Of a DNA stretch of 6,356 nt, positions 1-6,046 are shown one piece after another (within the stretch, counting starts at the first letter, position 1; every line of letters begins with the position of its first letter). This DNA is from an uncultured Acetatifactor sp. (GTDB lineage Bacteria; Bacillota; Clostridia; Lachnospirales; Lachnospiraceae), in assembly GCA_910585805.1 (NCBI GenBank), contig CAJUFB010000151.1:1-6356 (forward strand). The letters run 5' to 3'. The position numbers and the translations under genes are program-made. Under the pieces are notes generated by a model. It saw only the letters and a list, made by a program, of their open reading frames with translations. It did not search any database and was not told the DNA's origin.

Positions 1-39
1 CATTTTCAGAAAAATAAGTTAGAACTTGCCGCCGCGTAA
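1..39 (+). CDS. Possible C-terminal end of an upstream gene (partial)
   Basis: The frame beginning at base 1 is open and reads HFQKNKLELAAA before a TAA at 37-39. The gene would start outside the window. Only 12 residues are visible, so no family can be assigned, and the frame could be open by chance. In its favour, the composition looks like an ordinary charged protein tail, and the DNA after it changes to an AT-richer non-coding stretch. Bases 29-45 can form a 5-bp GCCGC/GCGGC stem over the stop codon. No T-tract follows, so it is not a convincing terminator. Confidence 0.25.
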   Translation, partial: HFQKNKLELAAA

Positions 40-170
40 GCGGCTTGGTACAATGCATAATATTGAAATTTGTATTAACCTGCAACGAAAGACCGCCAGC
101 CAGGTACTTTCCCTGAGGCATCAATGTATACCCACAAACGTAATTAATTGCCGTCTGCACAGTATAACGA

Positions 171-220
171 GTGAGCGCTGCTGTAATGTGGGACAAAAAG
201 CGGCAAAGGTTAGCGCTCAC
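171..220. repeat. 50-bp inverted repeat with 9-bp perfect arms
   Basis: GTGAGCGCT at 171-179 is repeated as its exact reverse complement AGCGCTCAC at 212-220, separated by 32 bp. The whole site is 50 bp, with its centre in the CAAAAA run at 194-199. That is about the size of attachment sites bound by large serine recombinases, and it lies roughly 160 bp upstream of the first recombinase start. It could also be an operator, since a weak -10-like TATAAC sits at 163-168 just before the left arm, or an RNA hairpin. The sequence shows the repeat directly; its function is inference. Confidence 0.5.
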
Positions 221-277
221 GAGTATATTTGCTATTTGCTAAAAGTTTTGAAAGGGGCTTGTAAGACAGGGAGATCT

Positions 278-292
278 ATGCTGAGCTTATGA
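278..292 (+). CDS. Possible four-codon leader peptide (MLSL)
   Basis: ATG CTG AGC TTA TGA follows a CAGGGAG sequence at 267-273 with a 4-nt gap. It could be a minimal leader ORF upstream of the recombinase operon. The putative SD is also the left arm of an inverted repeat (266-273 with 318-325), so ribosome loading here would affect leader folding. Such a short reading frame arises easily by chance and the SD spacing is tight. I list it only because of its place in the structured leader. Confidence 0.15.
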   Translation: MLSL

Positions 293-310
293 CAGGACAA
301 ATCAGTGGAA

Positions 311-369
311 CTCCTGGCTCCCTGTTTCATGAAGGCCGCCGGCTTTTCTCTGACAATAAAAGCCAGGAG
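311..369 (+). promoter_or_regulatory. Nested leader hairpin covering the SD of the first recombinase
   Basis: CTCCTGGCT (311-319) is the exact reverse complement of AGCCAGGAG (361-369), and the second arm contains the AGGAG Shine-Dalgarno (365-369) of the recombinase starting at 377. The 41-nt loop holds a smaller hairpin: 331-337 pairs with 341-347, including two G-U pairs, around a GCC loop. A competing pairing exists: ACAGGGAG (266-273) with CTCCCTGT (318-325), which shares bases 318-319 with the SD-covering stem. This arrangement would allow SD sequestration and a switch between folds. The pairing is visible; regulation is inferred, and no ligand or protein is implied by the sequence. Confidence 0.4.
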
Positions 370-376
370 TGAGACT

Positions 377-2170
377 ATGAAAGAAAAGTATTTCGAGAAA
401 GAAGATCATTTCAAGAAAGAATCACAACATTTCTATGCAGCCATGTATCTCCGTCTTTCCAGGGAAGACAGCGACTCGGGAGCCAATGCTGATTCCGGGA
501 GCGAAGGGGAGAAGGATGGTGCATTCAGAGCCGAGAGCAACAGCATTGGCAGCCAGAGGGAGCTGGTCCGTTCCTATATCCGGGAACAGGAGGATATTGA
601 GCTCTTCGATTGCTATGCGGATGACAACTATTCAGGCAGCAATTTCGACAGGCCAGAATTTAAAAGAATGATAAGCGATATTGAAGCAGGCAGGGTGAAC
701 TGTGTCATTGTGAAGGATTTGTCCCGCTTCGGGCGCGACTATATCGGGACCGGCAGGTATCTGGACAAGGTATTTCCGAGCCTGGGAGTACGTTTCATCG
801 CCATTACCGACCATTATGACAGTTTCTCGGCAGATGCCGGGGAGAGGAACATCGTCCTGCCGGTGAAGAATTTCATAAACGACAGCTATTGCCGTGATAT
901 ATCTACAAAGGTGAAGACACAGCTTGACGTGAAACGCCGGAGCGGTGAATGCCTCGCGGCTTTTGCCGTATACGGTTATCGAAAGGTTCCGGAAGAGAAG
1001 AACAAGCTGTTTGTGGATGAGTATGCGGCGGAGATAGTTCGCCGGATTTTTGAATGGAAGATTCAGGGGATGGCAGTAGCCGCCATTGCGGAGAAGCTGA
1101 ACTCCCTCCATATCCTTCCGCCGAAAGAATATAAGAAATCTATGGGAATAAATTACCGGGGTGGGTTTCCTGGAAGCATCAGCCCCAAATGGAGCAGTGC
1201 TGCAGTAAAACGTGTACTGACGAATGAGACGTATCTGGGCCATTTACTACAGGGCAGAACGGAGCGAATCAACTATAAAGTAAAAAAATGTGTTGAGAAG
1301 CCCAGGGAGGAATGGGTGCGGGTGGAAGATGCCCATGAGCCTATTATATCTTTGGATGATTTTGCCATCGTGCAGAACCTGCTGAAAGCGGATGGCCGCG
1401 TCAGCCCTGAAAGAAAAGAGATAAGCCCGTTCGTGGGGCTCCTGTTTTGCGGGGATTGCAGGGAACAGATGGTGAGAAGGGTAAACCGTTATAAAGGACA
1501 AGAGAGGGTATATTATATCTGCTCTACGAAGAACCGGGGAGAGGGGTGCAGCCGCCATAGCATACAGGAGACATCGCTGAAGTCCCTGGCTGCGACTGTC
1601 ATCCGGCAGTATGCTAACCGCTTTCTGGAGCAGGAGCGCCTGTTTGAACATGCAAAGGCCTGCGAGGATAGCCTGCGGGGAGCCGCCGGACATAAAATCG
1701 AGGACATCTATACTACGGAAATTATCCGTTTGAGAAAAGAGCAGGACAGATACCTTAGCCTGTGTGCCGGGCTGCATGAGGATCTGCGGTCAGGGGTCAT
1801 TACCCGGGAGGAGTTCGATCGGCTCCATGATGGGTTTGAGAAGAAAGCGGAGTATCTGGCAGCGGCTGAAGAAAAGCAGAGGCAGCTTGTCGGAGGCATG
1901 TTCAAGGCGGGGGTGATCAATGCGGCGAGGCTTTCTGCTTTGAGGGAAACCCTGGAGCTTAAGGAGATTGACCGTTATACCCTTGCCAGCCTTGTAAAAA
2001 GGATTTGGGTGTACGAGGGGAAGCGTGTAGAGATTGAGTTCTATTTTACCGACCGATATCAGGCCAGGGTGGATTTCAGTCAGCAGCCTGCCGATCCAGG
2101 GCGTGTGAGGCAGCAGCCGGCAGAGATGGCGGAGGGAACCGCAGCATCCGAAACGCAGGGGGGTGCATGA
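377..2170 (+). CDS. Large serine recombinase, first of triplet
   Basis: This 597-residue site-specific recombinase would cut and rejoin DNA at attachment sites through a covalent phosphoserine link. The N-terminal resolvase domain (about 20-185) has YLRLS with Arg26 and the predicted nucleophile Ser28, SNSIGSQ at 54-60, and KDLSRFGR at 113-120 with the active-site arginines 117 and 120. A recombinase DNA-binding domain follows (about 195-330). A zinc ribbon has Cys358, Cys361, Cys382 and Cys391. A helical coiled-coil-like stretch (about 410-505) and a terminal YEGKRVEIEF segment (546-555) complete it. Length is normal for the family. The ATG at 377 is chosen because AGGAG lies 7 nt upstream; GTG 305 is an in-frame alternative behind AGGA (294-297), but would add 24 atypical residues. 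An acidic, Ser/Gly-rich insert (about 31-52) follows the nucleophile. About 28 polar residues (QQPADPG onward) extend past the usual end. Confidence 0.95.
   Translation: MKEKYFEKEDHFKKESQHFYAAMYLRLSREDSDSGANADSGSEGEKDGAFRAESNSIGSQRELVRSYIREQEDIELFDCYADDNYSGSNFDRPEFKRMISDIEAGRVNCVIVKDLSRFGRDYIGTGRYLDKVFPSLGVRFIAITDHYDSFSADAGERNIVLPVKNFINDSYCRDISTKVKTQLDVKRRSGECLAAFAVYGYRKVPEEKNKLFVDEYAAEIVRRIFEWKIQGMAVAAIAEKLNSLHILPPKEYKKSMGINYRGGFPGSISPKWSSAAVKRVLTNETYLGHLLQGRTERINYKVKKCVEKPREEWVRVEDAHEPIISLDDFAIVQNLLKADGRVSPERKEISPFVGLLFCGDCREQMVRRVNRYKGQERVYYICSTKNRGEGCSRHSIQETSLKSLAATVIRQYANRFLEQERLFEHAKACEDSLRGAAGHKIEDIYTTEIIRLRKEQDRYLSLCAGLHEDLRSGVITREEFDRLHDGFEKKAEYLAAAEEKQRQLVGGMFKAGVINAARLSALRETLELKEIDRYTLASLVKRIWVYEGKRVEIEFYFTDRYQARVDFSQQPADPGRVRQQPAEMAEGTAASETQGGA
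2157..2163 (+). promoter_or_regulatory. Ribosome binding site of the second recombinase
   Basis: AGGGGGG lies inside the last codons of the first recombinase gene, 8 nt before the ATG at 2172. This favours that ATG over the in-frame GTG at 2163, which is itself part of the purine run. The first gene stops at 2168-2170, so translation of the two is probably coupled. Confidence 0.7.
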
Positions 2171-2171
2171 T

Positions 2172-4058
2172 ATGGGGAGAATATCCAAGCGGAACCGTGC
2201 CATTGATGGAGAAGGTGCAGCGGTACAGGGCAGGAAATGTTACAGAGCCGGAATCTATGCCAGGCTGTCAGCGTCTAAGGGGGAGGAGACCCAGGATTTC
2301 TTTGAAGAGCGTGGGGCCTGTGAGGACAGCAGATCTTTTGGTTTGGAAGGAAAGTCCATCCCCCGGGACAGTAAATGCTTCCTTTCGGAAGGAAAATCCA
2401 TCCTTTCGGAAGGAAAATCCATCCTTTCGGAAGGAAAATCCATCCTTTCGGAAGGAAAATCCATCCTTTCGGATGGATTGGAAGTGCAGATTCAGATTGC
2501 GGAAAAATATGTGGAAGAGTGGAACCGTAATCATAAGGATAAGATAGAAATTATCGGCCGTTATGCCGATTCGGGGAAGACCGGAACGAACTTTGACAGA
2601 GATGCATTCAGGCGGCTGATGCAGGATGTGCGGATGGGAGACATCAATTGTATTATTGTGAAGGATCTGTCCAGGTTCGGCCGGAATTATCTTGAGGCAG
2701 GGAACTATATAGAGAGGATCTTTCCATTTCTGGGAGTACGCTTCATTGCGGTGGCTGACGGGTACGATACAGGAGTAGATGGAAACCATGCCGGACAGAT
2801 AGCATCCGAGATAAAGAACCTGGTAAACGATATGTATGCCAGGGATTTTTCGGCTAAGGCTAAGCTGTCCCTGAAGCAGAGGAGAGATAACGGCTCTTAT
2901 GTGGGGGGCCCGCCGCCCTATGGATATGAGGCATACTGGGAAGGGCGGGTCAGGAGGCTGCGTCCGGATGGGAATACGGCGGAAATCGTCAGAATTATCT
3001 ACGAGAAGTTCGTGAAGGCTGAAAGCTGTCAGGCAGTGGCGGATTATCTGAACCAAAGGCGGATCAACCCTCCGGCAGTATACAGGAAGGAACAGCAGGT
3101 GTACTGTCCGGCAGGGACAGAATATAAAGGCTGGGACAGAGGCGCAGTAGAACGGATTCTGAAAAGCGAGACATATTTTGGCGGCCTGGTGCAGGGAAAG
3201 ACATCCATGACGGCCAGGAAAGAAGAGAACCGTGTCAAGAGACCGGAAAAGGATTGGGTGAGAAAAGAGAACGCCCATGAGCCTTTGATAGATGCCAACC
3301 TGTATGAAAAGGCAGCCGAAATCCGGTGCAGGATACATGAGCGGACATTGGGGCGGCAGCATCCAACGGAGGGGACTCCCATTGGGGAGAACATCTTCGA
3401 CAGCGTTCTGTACTGTGGCGTGTGCGGAAGGAAGCTGACCAGGAACAGCTATGTCAAGCATTATGCGGATGGCAGGAAGGAACGGAAGGAAGGATATTTC
3501 TGTATCGACAGTATCGGTACAAAGACGGAGCGCTGTCCGGATGTTAACAGGATTTCCAGGACAGAGCTGACGGATATCCTCTCCGTTCTGTTTCAGACAG
3601 AATTTGCTATCCGGTTGAAAAGGCAGAAGGACTATGTGGAGGAGGGGCGGCAGTTGATTTCGCAGAAGCGTAAGGAGCTGGAGCAGAAGATGCGCCAGGT
3701 TGAAAGCCGTCTCTCGGCGTTGGCAGAGGAAGATGCCGGGAAGTATATGTCATACCGCATGAATCATCTGACACAGGAAGATTATGTCAGCTACCGGCTC
3801 CGGAGGGATGACGCTATGGAAGAGCTGGAGAAGCAGAAAGGCCGGTATCAGGAAGAGATGAAGTGCCTGGAACGGAAAGGCGAGGTATATCTCAAGACGG
3901 TCAGAGCTCTTATCAGGCTGAAAAAACAGAAAGCGCTGACCAAAGGACTGGTGGAGGCATTGGTAGAGAGAATATATGTCTATCCGGGCAAGAGAGTGGA
4001 GACCGTGTTCACTTATATGGACATTCAGACGGAAAGGACAGTGCGATATGGGAAATGA
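2172..4058 (+). CDS. Large serine recombinase, second of triplet, with internal heptad repeats
   Basis: A 628-residue serine recombinase. The catalytic domain starts with YARLS (Arg31, predicted nucleophile Ser33) and continues with VKDLSRFGR at 163-171 (arginines 168 and 171). The DNA-binding domain is about 245-385. Zinc-ribbon cysteines are Cys415, Cys418, Cys444 and Cys455. A long charged coiled coil (about 480-575) precedes the terminal YPGKRVETVF (604-613). Unusually, about 65 residues separate Ser33 from the conserved helix that here begins DGLEVQ (101-106). That insert holds near-perfect copies of ILSEGKS at 70-97, a partial copy at 98-102, and a decayed copy near 56-62. The insert keeps frame and everything else is intact, so the enzyme may still fold. 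The start is ATG 2172, one base after the first recombinase gene ends. The gene overlaps the next recombinase by 11 nt. Confidence 0.95.
   Translation: MGRISKRNRAIDGEGAAVQGRKCYRAGIYARLSASKGEETQDFFEERGACEDSRSFGLEGKSIPRDSKCFLSEGKSILSEGKSILSEGKSILSEGKSILSDGLEVQIQIAEKYVEEWNRNHKDKIEIIGRYADSGKTGTNFDRDAFRRLMQDVRMGDINCIIVKDLSRFGRNYLEAGNYIERIFPFLGVRFIAVADGYDTGVDGNHAGQIASEIKNLVNDMYARDFSAKAKLSLKQRRDNGSYVGGPPPYGYEAYWEGRVRRLRPDGNTAEIVRIIYEKFVKAESCQAVADYLNQRRINPPAVYRKEQQVYCPAGTEYKGWDRGAVERILKSETYFGGLVQGKTSMTARKEENRVKRPEKDWVRKENAHEPLIDANLYEKAAEIRCRIHERTLGRQHPTEGTPIGENIFDSVLYCGVCGRKLTRNSYVKHYADGRKERKEGYFCIDSIGTKTERCPDVNRISRTELTDILSVLFQTEFAIRLKRQKDYVEEGRQLISQKRKELEQKMRQVESRLSALAEEDAGKYMSYRMNHLTQEDYVSYRLRRDDAMEELEKQKGRYQEEMKCLERKGEVYLKTVRALIRLKKQKALTKGLVEALVERIYVYPGKRVETVFTYMDIQTERTVRYGK
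2380..2473 (+). repeat. Tandem array of 21-bp units inside the second recombinase
   Basis: Four identical 21-bp units run head to tail at 2380-2400, 2401-2421, 2422-2442 and 2443-2463, followed by a 10-bp partial fifth (2464-2473). Each begins TCCTTTCGG and ends AATCCA. A diverged copy is visible around 2342-2362 (GGAAGGAAAGTCCATC). The period is a multiple of three, so gain or loss of a unit keeps the reading frame, adding or removing the heptad ILSEGKS. Each unit contains a small hairpin, TCCTT-TCGG-AAGGA. Perfect identity between copies points to recent expansion by slippage or recombination. Confidence 0.95.
2458..2479. repeat. Perfect hairpin closing the 21-bp repeat array
   Basis: AATCCATCC (2458-2466) is followed by a TTTC loop and then its exact reverse complement GGATGGATT (2471-2479). 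It spans the junction between the last full repeat unit and the unique coding sequence. It lies well inside the coding region and has no T-tract, so it is not a terminator. It may mark how the array arose or stabilise slipped strands during replication. Confidence 0.75.
4031..4038 (+). promoter_or_regulatory. Ribosome binding site of the third recombinase
   Basis: GGAAAGGA lies 9 nt before the ATG at 4048, within the end of the second recombinase gene. It fixes the start of the third gene; the frame is open further upstream to 3976, but those residues are out-of-frame readings of the second recombinase. Confidence 0.7.
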
Positions 4059-5604
4059 GCGAAAGACAGCCATTTATATGCGGGTCTCAGTGGAGGACAA
4101 TGCGCCTGTCAGAGGAACCATGTCTGCGGAGAGTGGCAGCATCGCCAACCAGCGCCAGTATCTGCGTGAATATATAAGCCGGGACGCAAGGCTGGCTGAC
4201 ACCGAGATTCTGGAGTACAGCGACGACGGATTCACTGGCAGGAACATGGAACGGCCTGGAATGCAGAAAATGCTGAATCAGATCCGGCAGAACCGGATCG
4301 GATGTGTCATTGTAAAGGATATGTCACGTTTTTCCAGGGATTATATTGAGATGGGGACATACTTGAACCAGATATTCCCGTTTATGGGCGTGGATTTCAT
4401 CGCGGTCAATGATGGATATGACAGCAGGGAGCGCGGCGGGGAAGCGATAGTCCTGGACACGGCATTCAGGACCCTGCTCTACGACCTTTACAGCAAGGAT
4501 ATATCTGTCAAGGTAAAGGCTTCTATCGACAGCAAGTGCGCGGCGGGAGAGTATGTGTTTGGACAGGTTCCCCTTGGCTATGAAAAGAGCCGGGAGATAA
4601 GGAATACAGTAATTATCAATGAGAGGGAGGCCCGGATCGTCCGCTATATCTTTTCCCTGGCTGCCGGAGGCATGGGTACCGCTCAGATTGCGCGGAAGCT
4701 TTTTGAAGAACAGATTCCAACGGCAACGCAATTACGTCATCCTGACAGGCAGCCGGTCGGAAAATCACATACATGGAGTGCAACGGCAGTCAGGAGTATC
4801 CTTGACAATCGCTTCTACCTCGGGGAGATGGCTTATGGAAAAACCGTGCGCAAATCCGTGGGCAGCAGGAGCGGGACTGCGGTTCCCAAAAGCGACTGGA
4901 AAGTGATAGCGAGCCATCACGAACCTCTGGTGACACCGGAAATGTTCACCAGGGCATCCCTGGCTGTACCGGGACACTCCACGAAAAGGAAGAGGGAAAA
5001 GCATCCCCTCACAGGAAAGATATATTGCGGGGGATGCGGATATGCCCTGAATTACAAACCGGAGTCCAGGCGGACGAAGCAGAGGTACTTTTGGTGCGGA
5101 AAGCATGCAATCCTACAGATACCGGATTGCTGTACCTCTTTCAATGCAGCGATTCTGGAGGAAGCTGTGCTCATGATGCTGAACCGGGAGCTGATGCGCA
5201 GGGGAGACCTTCTGAAACAGAGGGAGGCATTGAGAAAGTTCCGGATGGAGAGCCTGGAAGGGCTTGCACGGAAAGCAGGGGAGTACAGAAAACAATACGG
5301 CAGCCTGCAGGGGGAAAAGGACCTGTTGTATGAGAGCTATGCCGCAGGGCAGATGGATGCGGCGGAATACCGCGGCAATGCGGACAGGCTGGCAGGACGG
5401 ATGAGCAATCTGTCGTCCAAAATCAAAGAGGTGGAGGCGGAACGCAGGCGAATGAATGAGGAAGGACATCTCCGGGACATGAAACAGGTCATCCGCTGCT
5501 CCCGGCTGGAGGAGCTTACGCAGGAGGCGGTGGATGTTTTTATCAGAAAAGTCACGGCATATAAAGGCAGAAGGGTGGAGATTGAATGGAATTTTACGGA
5601 ATAG
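4048..5604 (+). CDS. Large serine recombinase, third of triplet
   Basis: A 518-residue serine recombinase, the shortest of the three. The catalytic domain has YMRVS (Arg12, predicted nucleophile Ser14), GSIANQ at 30-35, and VKDMSRFSR at 89-97 (arginines 94 and 97). The serine at 96 replaces the glycine found in the other two at the equivalent position. The DNA-binding domain is about 170-305. Zinc-ribbon cysteines are Cys327, Cys330, Cys350 and Cys361 or Cys362. A charged helical region (about 380-475) leads to YKGRRVEIEW (505-514), after which the protein ends almost at once. The three proteins are clearly diverged from each other, so this is not a recent duplication; they may have separate roles or act as hetero-oligomers. 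The start ATG lies inside the last codons of the second gene (11-nt overlap), which implies translational coupling. Confidence 0.95.
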   Translation: MGNERKTAIYMRVSVEDNAPVRGTMSAESGSIANQRQYLREYISRDARLADTEILEYSDDGFTGRNMERPGMQKMLNQIRQNRIGCVIVKDMSRFSRDYIEMGTYLNQIFPFMGVDFIAVNDGYDSRERGGEAIVLDTAFRTLLYDLYSKDISVKVKASIDSKCAAGEYVFGQVPLGYEKSREIRNTVIINEREARIVRYIFSLAAGGMGTAQIARKLFEEQIPTATQLRHPDRQPVGKSHTWSATAVRSILDNRFYLGEMAYGKTVRKSVGSRSGTAVPKSDWKVIASHHEPLVTPEMFTRASLAVPGHSTKRKREKHPLTGKIYCGGCGYALNYKPESRRTKQRYFWCGKHAILQIPDCCTSFNAAILEEAVLMMLNRELMRRGDLLKQREALRKFRMESLEGLARKAGEYRKQYGSLQGEKDLLYESYAAGQMDAAEYRGNADRLAGRMSNLSSKIKEVEAERRRMNEEGHLRDMKQVIRCSRLEELTQEAVDVFIRKVTAYKGRRVEIEWNFTE

Positions 5605-5625
5605 ATGCCACAGGATATTGCAAAG

Positions 5626-5632
5626 AAGGGAG
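5626..5632 (+). promoter_or_regulatory. Ribosome binding site of the DUF6870-like gene
   Basis: AAGGGAG lies 7 nt before the ATG at 5640. This favours that start over the in-frame ATG at 5586, which would add 18 residues lacking family character and overlap the third recombinase gene. Confidence 0.7.
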
Positions 5633-5639
5633 TCTGAAA

Positions 5640-5918
5640 ATGGGAAGAGAAAGTCTTGTACAAATGGCAGGAGTAGATATCAGGACAGTGGACATCACTG
5701 AACTGACAGACCTGAGGAATGTAAAACCGGACGCATCGCTGCCGGTGGATAAAAAGCTGGCAGTGTTTGCCGGACAAGTCAGGAATGTGTATGTCAACCG
5801 AATCGGCGACTATGTGGTGAAGGTCAGGTTTCAGGAGGATGGAGCAACCATCGATGACAAAATGTCGGACTATCTGCGGCGGCTGTCAGGAAATTATCTG
5901 GGTATGGTCGGAAAATAA
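5640..5918 (+). CDS. DUF6870-like small protein
   Basis: A 92-residue soluble protein with no signal peptide or membrane segment. The sequence resembles DUF6870 as I remember it: a VDIRTVDITELTDLRNV core (about 10-26), then a DASLPVDKKLAVFAGQVRNVYV stretch in two parts (LPVDKK, then QVRNVYV), DYVVKVRF, and a final DDKMSDYLRRL helix. The function of this family is not known to me. Family members are common near mobile-element genes in Clostridia. It sits 35 nt after the third recombinase with its own SD, so it probably belongs to the same transcript. A small protein encoded right after recombinases could be an accessory or directionality factor, but no DNA-binding motif is visible to support that. 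Family assignment is from pattern memory and not from a search. Confidence 0.7.
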   Translation: MGRESLVQMAGVDIRTVDITELTDLRNVKPDASLPVDKKLAVFAGQVRNVYVNRIGDYVVKVRFQEDGATIDDKMSDYLRRLSGNYLGMVGK

Positions 5919-6046
5919 CAGATACAATTTGTTGATACTTTCTTATGATGCAAAGGTGGTCAAAAACGTAATGCGGGGGATATAGCAGTATAGGGCCGGC
6001 GTCTGACACCGGCCCTGAACGGATCCTCTACATACTGGAGTGCTGA
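5919..6046. other. Non-coding junction between recombinase operon and truncated nuclease
   Basis: No gene is seen here. The stretch separates the last operon gene from a nuclease remnant whose 5' part is missing, so a deletion or element boundary probably lies in it. It contains a CAAAAA run (5961-5966) and a GC-rich hairpin (5992-6016). GATAC occurs twice near 5922-5938. I could not find a long direct repeat shared with the left non-coding region. The longest matches are 7-8 bp (GCAAAGGT at 203-210 and 5950-5957; CAGTATA at 160-166 and 5986-5992), which is what chance would give. Confidence 0.5.
5992..6016. repeat. GC-rich hairpin, 8-bp stem
   Basis: AGGGCCGG (5992-5999) and CCGGCCCT (6009-6016) are perfect reverse complements around a 9-nt loop. 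It is placed where a terminator for the operon would be expected, 73 bp after the DUF6870-like gene. Neither strand has a run of T after the stem, so intrinsic termination would be weak. It may be a processing or stability element, or a repeat of the flanking chromosome. Confidence 0.55.

Larger units (their letters stand above)
40..376. other. Non-coding leader upstream of the recombinase operon
   Basis: No convincing gene lies here. A frame open from 26 to 292 has no SD, an odd composition and no recognisable motif, so I treat it as chance. The stretch is AT-richer than the operon. It contains a 9-bp-arm inverted repeat (171-220) and, closer to the first recombinase, a set of mutually overlapping inverted repeats (266-273, 311-325, 361-369). 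I found no promoter with good -35 and -10 boxes. The best -10-like hexamers are TATAAC at 163-168 and TATATT at 224-229, both without a matching -35. If the element ends to the left of the recombinases, its attachment site would lie in this stretch. Confidence 0.6.

Noticed and set aside
159..166. ACAGTATA shared with 6344-6351 as a possible att core
   Set aside because: An 8-bp match between stretches of this length is expected by chance, and the right copy lies beyond the nuclease remnant and the possible promoter, with no supporting flanking similarity.
203..210. GCAAAGGT shared with 5950-5957 as a direct repeat flanking the operon
   Set aside because: It is 8 bp with no extension. Chance matches of this size are likely between the two non-coding regions.
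26..292. 88-codon open frame in the left non-coding region
   Set aside because: It starts with TTG and no SD. Its composition is unlike a real protein and no family is recognised. It crosses the inverted repeat and the leader structure.
632..1243. Minus-strand frames of 100-200 codons opposite the recombinases
   Set aside because: They show no SD and no domain; all are explained as antisense readings of conserved recombinase codons.
2380..2463. Tandem repeats as a CRISPR array
   Set aside because: The units are directly adjacent with no spacers and lie inside a coding frame.
2268..3461. Long open frame (397 codons) on the minus strand across the second recombinase
   Set aside because: It is the reverse shadow of a GC-rich conserved gene, helped by the repeat array whose length is a multiple of three. 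It has no SD and no recognisable domain, and the + strand protein is clearly a recombinase.
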